From the NCBI RefSeq assembly GCF_900111025.1, contig NZ_FOFN01000001.1, positions 434,001 through 498,000 on the forward strand: a DNA stretch of 64,000 bases. The letters are read 5' to 3'. A program made the position numbers and the translations under genes. Positions within the stretch are counted from its first letter, which is position 1. Each line of letters starts with the position of its first letter. This stretch comes from Hyunsoonleella jejuensis. GTDB lineage: Bacteria > Bacteroidota > Bacteroidia > Flavobacteriales > Flavobacteriaceae. Shown here one piece after another: positions 44,772 to 53,155 of the stretch. The notes beneath the pieces are model-generated. The model was not told the DNA's origin, searched no databases, and saw nothing but the letters and a program-made list of their open reading frames with translations.

Positions 44772-44796
44772 GATTCTGAACTTGATTCAGAATGAC
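44772..44796. repeat. Dispersed palindromic repeat upstream of the methyltransferase gene
   Basis: Starts GATTCTGAACTTGATTCAGA and ends TGACA. TTCTGAA and TTCAGAA form the arms. It is a variant of the units at 3024 and 46801 and lies 23 nt before a parS-like palindrome. Confidence 0.7.
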
Positions 44797-44818
44797 AAAA
44801 AAAGAAAATTAAATTAGA

Positions 44819-44834
44819 TGTTCCACGTGGAACG
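44819..44834. other. parS-like palindrome, downstream of mnmG
   Basis: TGTTCCACGTGGAACG differs from the perfect palindrome TGTTCCACGTGGAACA by the last base and matches the general ParB-binding parS consensus (TGTTnCACGTGnAACA). It lies 31 bp after the mnmG stop. ParB binding is inferred from sequence only. Confidence 0.6.
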
Positions 44835-44864
44835 TTTATAAATAATTCTTAAAATTACTGGAAA

Positions 44865-46736
44865 TTATCTCCCCATATACACGAGTAAAACAGAAATATC
44901 GTTTGGTGATACACCGCTAATTCGTGATGCCTGCGACACTGTAGCTGGTTGAATTTTTTTCAACTTTTCCCGCGCTTCATAACTCATAGATTTAATCTGT
45001 GCATAGTCAAAATTCTCAGGGATTTTTACATACTCCAATCTGTTTAGCTTATCAGCATTGTTCTTTTCCTTGGCAATGTATCCTGAATATTTTACTTGAA
45101 TTTCTGTTTGCTCTATCACTTCCCTATCCAAATTATTCTCTTGAATGTATGCTTCAACGGCCTCCACTTTTCTTACATCATCCATCTCAATATTAGGTCT
45201 CGCAAATATTTTAAAAAGCTTTCCAGACTGCTTTACGGGCGCCGAATTATTAGCCTCTAAAATTGGATTTATCTCTTCGGGCTTTACACTCTGAGTTTCA
45301 AAAAAGTTAACGAATTTCTCAGCAGCTTCATGCTTTTCTTCCATGCGTTTTAAACGCTTTTCAGAAGCTAACCCTAGTTCATAGCCTTTTGGCGTTAATC
45401 GTAAATCCGCATTATCTTGACGCAACAACGTTCTGTATTCCGCTCTTGATGTAAACATGCGATACGGTTCTTCGGTGCCTTTGGTGATTAAATCGTCCAC
45501 CAAAACACCGATATACGCTTCGTCTCTTTTCAGCATAAATGGCTCCTTTTCTTGAACTTTTAAGCTCGCATTTATTCCAGCCATCAACCCTTGCGATGCT
45601 GCTTCTTCGTATCCAGTAGTCCCATTAATTTGTCCTGCAAAATATAAACCCTTTACCAGCTTGGTTTCCAAAGTATGCTTTAATTGCGTTGGTGGAAAAT
45701 AATCATATTCAATCGCATAACCAGGTCTAAAGAATTTCACATTTTCAAATCCAGCCACAGAACGTAGCGCTTTAAATTGCACATCTTCTGGAAGCGATGT
45801 TGAGAACCCATTTACATATACCTCTACTGTATTCCAGCCTTCCGGTTCAATAAACAATTGGTGTCTATCCTTGTCTGCAAACCGATTGATTTTATCTTCT
45901 ATAGAAGGGCAATAGCGTGGTCCTAAACTTTTGATTCTACCATTAAACATTGGCGACCTGTCGAACCCTTCCCGAAGCAAGTCGTGTACTTCAGGGCTTG
46001 TATATGTCATATAACACGAACGTTGCTTTTGTAGCGGTCTAGTAATATCTAAATAAGAGAATTTCTCTGGATTTTGGTCACCCGGTTGTTCTGTCATTTT
46101 TGAGAAATCCAATGATCTGCCGTCAACTCTTGGCGGGGTTCCTGTTTTCATTCTACCAGAATCAAAACCTAAATCAACAAGCTGTTCTGTAATACCTGTC
46201 GCTGCTTTTTCTCCTGCTCTACCTCCCCCAAAGTTCTTGTCTCCTATATGAATTAAACCGTTTAAAAACGTGCCGTTTGTTAGCACCACTGTTTTAGATT
46301 TTATTTCAACCCCGAGAGATGTTTTAATACCAACAACGTTATCGCCTTCTATTAACAATCCAGACACCATTTCTTGGTAGAAATCCAAGTTAGGCGTTTG
46401 TTCCAAAAGCAGTCTCCAATCTTCAGCAAAACGCATTCTGTCGCTTTGAACCCTAGGGCTCCACATTGCTGGTCCTTTAGACTTGTTCAACATCTTGAAC
46501 TGAATTGCAGATGTGTCAGACACGATACCACTGTAACCACCAAGCGCATCAATCTCCCTTACAATTTGTCCTTTGGCAATGCCGCCCATAGCAGGATTAC
46601 AAGACATTTGTGCAATGTTTTGCAAATTCATTGTAACCAATAGGGTTTTACTCCCCATATTGGCAGCGGCCGCGGCAGCTTCACTACCTGCATGTCCAGC
46701 TCCAACTACAATTACATCATAAAGGTCATTAAACAT
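44865..46736 (-). CDS. mnmG: tRNA uridine 5-carboxymethylaminomethyl modification enzyme MnmG
   Basis: A 623-residue FAD enzyme. With MnmE it installs the cmnm5 group on U34 of several tRNAs. It shows DVIVVGAGHAGSEAAAAAANMG, MSCNPAMGGIAKGQIVREIDALGG, the TGTPPRVDGRSLDF region with the conserved Cys-bearing loop RYCPSIEDKI, and the C-terminal helical domain ending GVSPNDISVLLVYMGR. Length is normal (about 620-630). It is bracketed by two parS-like palindromes, reminiscent of the origin-proximal location of gidA in other bacteria, although no other origin gene is near. Confidence 0.97.
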   Translation of the reverse strand: MFNDLYDVIVVGAGHAGSEAAAAAANMGSKTLLVTMNLQNIAQMSCNPAMGGIAKGQIVREIDALGGYSGIVSDTSAIQFKMLNKSKGPAMWSPRVQSDRMRFAEDWRLLLEQTPNLDFYQEMVSGLLIEGDNVVGIKTSLGVEIKSKTVVLTNGTFLNGLIHIGDKNFGGGRAGEKAATGITEQLVDLGFDSGRMKTGTPPRVDGRSLDFSKMTEQPGDQNPEKFSYLDITRPLQKQRSCYMTYTSPEVHDLLREGFDRSPMFNGRIKSLGPRYCPSIEDKINRFADKDRHQLFIEPEGWNTVEVYVNGFSTSLPEDVQFKALRSVAGFENVKFFRPGYAIEYDYFPPTQLKHTLETKLVKGLYFAGQINGTTGYEEAASQGLMAGINASLKVQEKEPFMLKRDEAYIGVLVDDLITKGTEEPYRMFTSRAEYRTLLRQDNADLRLTPKGYELGLASEKRLKRMEEKHEAAEKFVNFFETQSVKPEEINPILEANNSAPVKQSGKLFKIFARPNIEMDDVRKVEAVEAYIQENNLDREVIEQTEIQVKYSGYIAKEKNNADKLNRLEYVKIPENFDYAQIKSMSYEAREKLKKIQPATVSQASRISGVSPNDISVLLVYMGR

Positions 46737-46766
46737 AACTAAATCATTCTTTACTTAATTTATCAC

Positions 46767-46826
46767 GCTGAACTAAATTCAGCACTTTAAGACTCAATAA
46801 GATTCTGAAACATATCCAGAATGACA
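46767..46826. repeat. Two dispersed palindromic repeat units in the mnmG leader
   Basis: GCTGAACTAAATTCAGC (46767-46783) is a 6-bp-arm palindrome. GATTCTGAAACATATCCAGA followed by ATGACA (46801-46826) is a variant of the unit at 44772. Both lie between the mnmG ATG and the upstream parS-like site. Confidence 0.65.
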
Positions 46827-46841
46827 AATTGTGATTATCAA

Positions 46842-46857
46842 TGTTCCACGTGGAACA
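46842..46857. other. parS-like palindrome, upstream of mnmG
   Basis: TGTTCCACGTGGAACA is a perfect 16-bp palindrome that fits the bacterial parS consensus. It lies about 105 bp upstream of the mnmG ATG, in its probable leader. Confidence 0.65.
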
Positions 46858-46876
46858 TCGCTCAAATTTCGGTTTG

Positions 46877-46884
46877 CAAATATA
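46877..46884 (-). promoter_or_regulatory. Possible promoter of mnmG
   Basis: On the minus strand TATATTTG matches TAnnTTTG, about 140 nt before the mnmG ATG and just after the ybeY stop. If real, the parS-like site and both repeats would be in the transcribed leader. Confidence 0.35.
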
Positions 46885-46894
46885 CGTTGAAATT

Positions 46895-47311
46895 TTAATT
46901 CATAGGAAATCTGCCAATATAGTAGTTTTCTTTTTCACGCATTACCTTGGCGTCATCGTCGGTTTTGTCTTTGTACCCGCAGTAATGCAATACGCCGTGT
47001 ATAATCACGCGATGCAACTCATCTTCAAAAGAAACTTCAAAGTCTTTAGCGTTATCCCTTACTCTTTCCACGGATATAAAAATATCTCCTTGTATTATTT
47101 TACCTACAGAATAATCAAAACTGATGATGTCTGTTAGGGTGTCATGATGCAAAAATTCAACATTCAATTTATGTAAATACGCATCATCACAAAACACGTA
47201 ATTGATTTCTTCTAATTTATGTTCCTCGCATTTAATGGTGTCAATAATCCACTTCGAAATTAAATGCTCTGAACTTAATTTAAAATCAGTTTCGTAATTA
47301 AAATTAATCAT
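46895..47311 (-). CDS. ybeY: Endoribonuclease YbeY (16S rRNA maturation)
   Basis: A 138-residue UPF0054 metalloprotein. The metal site is HGVLHYCGYKDKTDDD (from about residue 104): the first two His of the classical H-x3-H-x5-H are present, while the third position reads Lys/Asp, a form I associate with Bacteroidota homologues. EINYVFCDDAYLHKLNVEFL and DIISFDYS are also typical. YbeY processes rRNA ends and takes part in ribosome quality control. It overlaps the end of the DUF4175 gene by 8 nt and is probably co-translated with it. Confidence 0.92.
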   Translation of the reverse strand: MINFNYETDFKLSSEHLISKWIIDTIKCEEHKLEEINYVFCDDAYLHKLNVEFLHHDTLTDIISFDYSVGKIIQGDIFISVERVRDNAKDFEVSFEDELHRVIIHGVLHYCGYKDKTDDDAKVMREKENYYIGRFPMN

Positions 47312-50300
47312 TTACTTTTTTAAAATATTGCTGCACTTTCTTTTTATAAACTTGCTGCAAAGGTAAAGCTTGACGGTTTAAAATCTCTGTAGTTTGAAAA
47401 TATTGTTTTGCTTGGGGAATTTGACTTTTAGAATTATTATCAAATTGGTTTTTATTGGTTTCAGATTCACGCTTGTTGTCTTCGCCTTGTTGAAAGGTGG
47501 CGTTTTCTAATTTTAACAATTGGTGCTTCAAATTTGTCATTTTTTGAAGCGTTTCATTCGTAAAACCTTTATTTAATAAATCCAGTTCTATATCTTCCAT
47601 TTGTTTGGATAGCCTATCACCAATACCGCCTTTGCCTTCCTTCTCCAAGCGCTTATCTAATGCTTCACGTAATTGCTGTTGTTTCTGATATATTTCATAA
47701 AGCAATCCTTCGTTATCAAAATAATCGCCCTGCCCTTCTCCTTCGCCACCAGATTGTTGTCCGTTTTCACCTTGCTCCCCTGGTTTTCCGTCTTTTCCTT
47801 TTTGTTGACCCTTCTCACCTTGCTTCCCGTCTTCACCTTGTTCTCCATCCTTCTCGCCTTTCCCCTTTTCATCTCCTTCTCCCTCCTTAGGTTTGCCTTT
47901 TTCGCCTTTCTTCAAACCATTTTGCATCATTTGATTTAGTTGTTCTTGACTCATTATAATGTCAGGCAACTGCATTTCTCCCTCTCCGTTTTGACTCATG
48001 GACATGCTCATGTTTTCTTGCATGTTATCTAAAATATCACTGAGCATATCGGCCAAATTATTGGTGGCCGTTATGGCAAACTGTTGACTAGAAACACCTT
48101 GATACAATTGGTTTTCAGCAAGAAGTTCTAAGGCCTTATCGATGTTAAAATAAACTTCAGAAATTTGCTTATTTACATCCTCAGACATTTTAGGCTGCCG
48201 TAAGGATAAGGCAAATAAACTATCATCAATATGCTCGAAATGCTCCTTTAAATAACTCTGTTTTTTTAAATATGTCGCATATTTATCGTTATTCTCATCA
48301 ATAGTCCTAAACTCCTCCATTAAAGCTTCTTCTTCAAAAGAAAACAATACCAGATTGTCCAAAATCTGACGCAACATGTCTACATCCTCCTGCATCTGTT
48401 CACCACTCATAGACTGCATACTGCTTTGCATTTTACCAGCCATTTGTTTCATTTTTTGGGCTGCATTCTTCTGACTTTTCTGAGCGTTCTTTAGGTTTTG
48501 TTGTTGGCTATTGGGCTCACTTTGTTCTGTCTCTTGTTGTTCTCCACCCTCCTTATTTTCTTCTTGCTCCTTTTGCTCTAGTGCCTCAGTAGCTTTTTGA
48601 AGCTCATCATTAACTTCTCTTTCGTCCAATTTGTCCCGTGGAATTTCTATTGGCTTTTTCAAAGCTTTGCTCTCTTTCTCAAGTTCTTCTATTTGTTTTT
48701 GAAATTCTTCAAAATTGTCATTTACAGCATCCTGCTTTTCCTTTGTGTTTTCTTTTTCCTCAGCCTTGGATAATTGCTCTTGCTCTTTAGCCAATTGATT
48801 TAAATCATCGGCGAGTTTCTCTAACTTTTTCTCAACATAAAAACGTTTGGTAAGTTCCAACAACTGCTCTAAACTTCGCTTTTTGTTTTTGTTTTGTTTA
48901 GCAACTTCTTCAAGCTTTTTAATCAACTCTTCATTGTTAATTTTCTCCTGAAGCTTTTTCAGTTCATCTAAAACTTTCTCGTCTTTTTTTAGCTGCGCTT
49001 CATTATCCTCTAATCGCTTCTTTAGGTCTTCTTTAAAAGGATCTTGGTTTTGATTATCCTTCTGAAATTCCTCAAGATTCTCCTTTAACTTCTTATTGAA
49101 GTTTTTCATCATGTCGTCCTGTTGTTTCTGACGATTAAAAAACGATGCTAATTTCTTCTTATCATTAAAGTTTAGACTCTTTTTTTCCTTTCCCGTTTTT
49201 GTTAATTCATCCAAGCGCTTTTCTTGCTCTTCAAATTTTTTGAGCGATTTATCTAGGTCCTTTATCGTTTCCCCTTGTTGTTCTAATTGTTTTTCTTTTT
49301 CTTCTTCTTGAGTACGCCTGCGGTAATTGAAAATTGTGCTCTTTTTGCTTTTAAAACGATTTACCCTATCATTGTCGAACACTTGAAAATAGAGTTGATA
49401 CGGCACACCCGATTCTATATCTAAATTATCAGGAAACGCCGAAATAAAATCCAGCACATTCGAAGTGGTGATTGGAATCTCTTTAGTTTTTTTGTCTTTT
49501 TCATTTTCGGAAGGATAATACACTAATTGTAGTTTGCTCAAGCCATAATCATCACTTACCTGTCCATAAAAATACAGGGTTTGCAAATCCAGACTATCCA
49601 CCTTCATTTGTACGTTTAATTCTGGATATTCATCCTTTACCACATCTATCGAAAACGTAAGGTTCTCGTAATCTTTTAGGTTTTTATTGCTTGTGCTTAT
49701 TGTATAATCGTAGTTTCTAAAAAGGCTTTTAGAAGTTTTAAACACATTATCTGATTCTACATTAAAATTCACCGTATCCTTCGCATATAAGAATACATTA
49801 TCTGTTGATTTTGTCTTTAATCGCCATGTTACTTTGGTTCCCTCAGGCACGACCGCATTTCCGGTACTTTTTAAGGTTTCATTTCGTTTTTTGGTGTGCT
49901 TTGGATAATTCAGAACCATCTCAAAACCTAACAGCGTAGGTACTTCAACAATAGCAATATCATACGATTTAGAATTAACAGCGTTAGCAGATAAACTAAA
50001 GGTCACAGACTTCTGAAGTTGGGGGAAAATATATTCAAAAGCCCCTACGCCTGTTTGCTGTAAAAAATATGATTCATTATTAAAGGTGATTTGGGCATTC
50101 TCTGGAACCACATCACCTGCAGTTTTTACCAATAGCTTAAAATCCTTGCCTTCAATAGCTTTTAACTCTTCATTCACAACAAAAAACTGAAACGGGGCTG
50201 GTGGCTCATAAGCGGTTTTGTAATCTACAACACGTTTGTAACTATCGCTAAACCAATCGAAATTTCCAGTAGCATATACCAGCAGTAGTATAATAACCGG

Positions 50301-50774
50301 TATAATAGCATACTTTAAATAGGAGAGGTTTTGTTTAAAATTAACCGCCAATTTAAATGGAATAGGGTTGAGCTCTACCGATTTTTGATCAATACTCGCC
50401 AACAGTAATTCAGAGTCCCCGTTACTATCCTTAAGCTGAATAACATTTAGTAATTTATCATCAACTTCAGGAAAGTGCTTGCCAATGATTCTGGCTGCGC
50501 TTTCATAATCAATCCCTTTTTTAAGCTTAAATAACTTGGCTAATGGTATAGCCACAAATTTGGTAAGCAACGCTAATTCTACAGCAATAAACACCCAAAA
50601 TAAAACAGTTCTGGCGGTAGTATTCAACCATAAAAAATGTTCTATGAGCAGTGTAAACAAGAAATATAAAAACCCAATGGCAAAAAACAAAATCGCACCT
50701 TTTAACAATTCGTTGGTGTGATAGCGCCTAATAAAGTGCTCTAATTTTTGCTGTATATGCTTAAAATTATCCAT
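47304..50774 (-). CDS. Large DUF4175-family membrane protein
   Basis: A 1156-residue protein. Two transmembrane helices lie near 22-75 and a third at about 153-170. A large extracytoplasmic beta-rich region (about 190-500) precedes very long charged coiled coils (about 505-740, QEEEKEKQLEQQGETIKDLDK and similar). A Gln/Met-rich helix region and a low-complexity Gly-Glu-Lys tract at about 955-1020 (GEGDEKGKGEKDGEQGEDG) come before a final helical domain (EKEGKGGIGDRLSKQMEDIE). It matches the Bacteroidota DUF4175 family of unknown function. No enzymatic motif is seen. It heads the ybeY and probably mnmG transcription unit. Confidence 0.88.
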   Translation of the reverse strand: MDNFKHIQQKLEHFIRRYHTNELLKGAILFFAIGFLYFLFTLLIEHFLWLNTTARTVLFWVFIAVELALLTKFVAIPLAKLFKLKKGIDYESAARIIGKHFPEVDDKLLNVIQLKDSNGDSELLLASIDQKSVELNPIPFKLAVNFKQNLSYLKYAIIPVIILLLVYATGNFDWFSDSYKRVVDYKTAYEPPAPFQFFVVNEELKAIEGKDFKLLVKTAGDVVPENAQITFNNESYFLQQTGVGAFEYIFPQLQKSVTFSLSANAVNSKSYDIAIVEVPTLLGFEMVLNYPKHTKKRNETLKSTGNAVVPEGTKVTWRLKTKSTDNVFLYAKDTVNFNVESDNVFKTSKSLFRNYDYTISTSNKNLKDYENLTFSIDVVKDEYPELNVQMKVDSLDLQTLYFYGQVSDDYGLSKLQLVYYPSENEKDKKTKEIPITTSNVLDFISAFPDNLDIESGVPYQLYFQVFDNDRVNRFKSKKSTIFNYRRRTQEEEKEKQLEQQGETIKDLDKSLKKFEEQEKRLDELTKTGKEKKSLNFNDKKKLASFFNRQKQQDDMMKNFNKKLKENLEEFQKDNQNQDPFKEDLKKRLEDNEAQLKKDEKVLDELKKLQEKINNEELIKKLEEVAKQNKNKKRSLEQLLELTKRFYVEKKLEKLADDLNQLAKEQEQLSKAEEKENTKEKQDAVNDNFEEFQKQIEELEKESKALKKPIEIPRDKLDEREVNDELQKATEALEQKEQEENKEGGEQQETEQSEPNSQQQNLKNAQKSQKNAAQKMKQMAGKMQSSMQSMSGEQMQEDVDMLRQILDNLVLFSFEEEALMEEFRTIDENNDKYATYLKKQSYLKEHFEHIDDSLFALSLRQPKMSEDVNKQISEVYFNIDKALELLAENQLYQGVSSQQFAITATNNLADMLSDILDNMQENMSMSMSQNGEGEMQLPDIIMSQEQLNQMMQNGLKKGEKGKPKEGEGDEKGKGEKDGEQGEDGKQGEKGQQKGKDGKPGEQGENGQQSGGEGEGQGDYFDNEGLLYEIYQKQQQLREALDKRLEKEGKGGIGDRLSKQMEDIELDLLNKGFTNETLQKMTNLKHQLLKLENATFQQGEDNKRESETNKNQFDNNSKSQIPQAKQYFQTTEILNRQALPLQQVYKKKVQQYFKKVND

Positions 50775-50863
50775 AGTTTGGGGTAAAACCTGTGCTTATA
50801 AGGCATTTAAACTACTAAACTACAATTTTATTTTCTTCAGCCTTTATAATTATGTGTTAATTG

Positions 50864-50871
50864 TATCTTTG
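50864..50871 (+). promoter_or_regulatory. Candidate -7 box for gltX
   Basis: TATCTTTG matches TAnnTTTG, 17 nt before the gltX ATG. A CTTTATAA about 20 nt upstream is a weak -33 candidate. Confidence 0.5.
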
Positions 50872-50887
50872 CCAAAAATAACAAAAC

Positions 50888-52399
50888 ATGACCAAAAATG
50901 TTCGTGTGCGTTTTGCACCAAGCCCAACGGGGCCTTTACATATTGGCGGTGTTCGTACCGCTTTGTTCAACTATTTGTTTGCTAAAAAACACAACGGTAC
51001 TTTTATTTTACGTATTGAAGATACCGACCAAAACAGATATGTTGAAGGCGCAGAACACTACATTATTGATGCCTTAAACTGGTGCGGCATGCCCCCAGAT
51101 GAAAGCCCTGTGAATGGTGGAGCATTTGGGCCATATCGTCAAAGCGAGCGTAAAGATTTATACAAACAATATGCAGACGCCTTAATTGCTTCTGGAAATG
51201 CTTATTATGCGTTTGATACTGCTGAAGAATTAGATTTTCATAGAAAAGACCATGAAGCCAAAGGCAAAACGTTTATATATAATTGGCACAATCGTTTAAA
51301 ACTGAAAAACTCCTTAGCACTTTCAAAAGAAGAAGTTGAAGCTAAATTAGAAGCTGGAGAGGATTATGTAATTCGTTTTAAATCTCCTCAAGATGAAACC
51401 TTACATCTGAAAGACATCATTCGTGGTGATATTAAAATTGACACTAATATTTTAGACGATAAAGTATTATTTAAAAGTGATGGTATGCCTACCTATCATT
51501 TAGCCAATATTGTAGACGACCATTTAATGGAAATAACACATGTTATTAGAGGTGAAGAGTGGTTGCCATCTTTAGCGTTACATTACCAATTATACCAAGC
51601 TTTTGGATGGGAAGCCTCAGAATTTGCACATTTACCATTAATTTTAAAACCTACAGGTAAAGGCAAATTAAGCAAACGTGATGGAGATAAACTAGGGTTT
51701 CCTGTATTTCCATTAGAATGGAAGGACCCAAAGACAGGTGAAGTATCCAGAGGCTATAAAGAAGATGGGTATTTTCCGGAAGCTATGGTTAATTTCTTAG
51801 CGTTTTTAGGTTGGAATCCAGGAACTGAACAAGAAATTTTTAGTTTAGAGGAGCTAGTTGCTGACTTTGATTTAGGCCGCGTCAACAAATCTGGAGCGCG
51901 TTTTGATCCTGATAAAACCAAGTGGTTTAATCACCATTACATGCAGGAGCAAAATAATGATGTGCTAGCTGAAGCTTTTAAACAATCTCAACCTGAACTT
52001 TCGGAAATTGATGTTGATTATATTTCATTGGTAATAGGCCTAATAAAAGAACGCGCAACCTTTGTATCTGATTTTTGGGAATTAAGCCATTTCTTTTTTA
52101 CCGCGCCAACTTCTTATGATGAGAAAGCAGCTAAAAAAGCATTTAAGGATGGTACAGCCGATATATTAAAAACGGTGAAAAACATAATTTTGCATATAGA
52201 CGATTTTACGGTTATTGCACTACAAAAAGATATTAAAGGTTGGATAACCGAAAACGACATTGGTTTTGGAAAAGTAATGATGCCACTGCGTTTAGCCTTA
52301 GTCGGTGCTTTACAAGGCCCCGATGTTTTTGATATTATGTTTATGATTGGGAAAAATGAAACGGTAAAACGCATTGAAAACGCAATTAAAAGCCTTTAA
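50888..52399 (+). CDS. gltX: Glutamyl-tRNA synthetase
   Basis: A 503-residue class I synthetase that charges tRNA-Glu. The HIGH motif is APSPTGPLHIGGVRTALFNYLF (about 9-30) and the KMSKS-type motif is KLSKRDGDK (about 256-264), with RIEDTDQNRYVEGAE between. The C-terminal anticodon-binding domain is complete. Alone on the plus strand with its own promoter; its stop directly abuts the stop of the beta-barrel gene on the opposite strand, leaving no terminator space. Confidence 0.97.
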   Translation: MTKNVRVRFAPSPTGPLHIGGVRTALFNYLFAKKHNGTFILRIEDTDQNRYVEGAEHYIIDALNWCGMPPDESPVNGGAFGPYRQSERKDLYKQYADALIASGNAYYAFDTAEELDFHRKDHEAKGKTFIYNWHNRLKLKNSLALSKEEVEAKLEAGEDYVIRFKSPQDETLHLKDIIRGDIKIDTNILDDKVLFKSDGMPTYHLANIVDDHLMEITHVIRGEEWLPSLALHYQLYQAFGWEASEFAHLPLILKPTGKGKLSKRDGDKLGFPVFPLEWKDPKTGEVSRGYKEDGYFPEAMVNFLAFLGWNPGTEQEIFSLEELVADFDLGRVNKSGARFDPDKTKWFNHHYMQEQNNDVLAEAFKQSQPELSEIDVDYISLVIGLIKERATFVSDFWELSHFFFTAPTSYDEKAAKKAFKDGTADILKTVKNIILHIDDFTVIALQKDIKGWITENDIGFGKVMMPLRLALVGALQGPDVFDIMFMIGKNETVKRIENAIKSL

Positions 52400-53083
52400 C
52401 TAAAAAGAAACTACAGCCCCTAGAACTAACATATTCTGATTTCCTTTAAATCGGGCATCACCACCGGTTGTATCTAAATTTTGGTTTTCCAGCTTGCTCA
52501 ATATATTGGTAAACCCATATATGTATTGTGCTCTCAACATAAAATTCCGAATACCTAAAGAAGCGCCTACCACACCATTTAGGTTAAATTGCGAAATATT
52601 AATAATATCTTCAGCCATTAAATTGGTGTAGTTGTTAATGTAATAACCTTCTTGTTCTTTATTTTTTATCTCAAGCTTGCCGTTGTATTGTAACATCGGG
52701 CCAACATCTATTGTAAAATGGTTTTCTATCACTTTTACGTTAAGTAACATTGCAACTTGTGCTTCAAACATTTTATAGTTAATAAATTCGTTTTCAGTAC
52801 TTACTAAAGCTGGTCTTCCTAAAATATCAATATTACTTTCAGACAATTGCATCCCAAAACTTACATTGTACCAGCGCAAGGGAATATCAACGGTGGCCGA
52901 CATTCCACCCAAAAATCCGTCGCCTTGGGATGTCACAAAATTATCAGTGGCAATATCAAATTTTGTAATGCCCCCAAAAATAGAAAAGCCATTAGTTATT
53001 GGGTACCTGCCTTTTTGAGCATGGTTAGTTGTAACAAAAGTTAGGGTAAATGCTACTAATAGAATAAGTTTATTAATTTTCAT
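52400..53083 (-). CDS. Putative outer-membrane beta-barrel protein
   Basis: A 227-residue protein with a signal peptide (MKINKLILLVAFTLTFVTTNHAQKG). Alternating amphipathic strands follow (GFSIFGGITKFDIATDNF; WYNVSFGMQLSES; FTIDVGPMLQYNGKLEI; NFMLRAQYIYGFTNIL; NMLVLGAVVSF), ending in an aromatic residue as outer-membrane barrels do. No specific family or substrate is evident. The frame continues to 53131, but a promoter box at 53104-53111 supports the start at 53083. Confidence 0.75.
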   Translation of the reverse strand: MKINKLILLVAFTLTFVTTNHAQKGRYPITNGFSIFGGITKFDIATDNFVTSQGDGFLGGMSATVDIPLRWYNVSFGMQLSESNIDILGRPALVSTENEFINYKMFEAQVAMLLNVKVIENHFTIDVGPMLQYNGKLEIKNKEQEGYYINNYTNLMAEDIINISQFNLNGVVGASLGIRNFMLRAQYIYGFTNILSKLENQNLDTTGGDARFKGNQNMLVLGAVVSF

Positions 53084-53103
53084 GGATTTAGGGTTAATTG
53101 CCT

Positions 53104-53111
53104 CAAATATA
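53104..53111 (-). promoter_or_regulatory. Candidate -7 box for the beta-barrel gene
   Basis: On the minus strand TATATTTG matches TAnnTTTG, 21 nt before the ATG at 53083. Confidence 0.45.
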
Positions 53112-53155
53112 ACGTAAATTAGTAATTCCATTTTTAATCATTAAAAAACACAACT

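Noticed and set aside
46841-47137. 98-residue plus-strand frame starting inside the parS-like site
   Set aside because: It lies antisense over ybeY; the first residues MFHVEH are simply the translated palindrome.
47660-47939. Plus-strand frames over the low-complexity part of the DUF4175 gene
   Set aside because: They are reverse translations of the Gly-Glu-Lys tract, giving Leu/Phe/Ser-rich nonsense.
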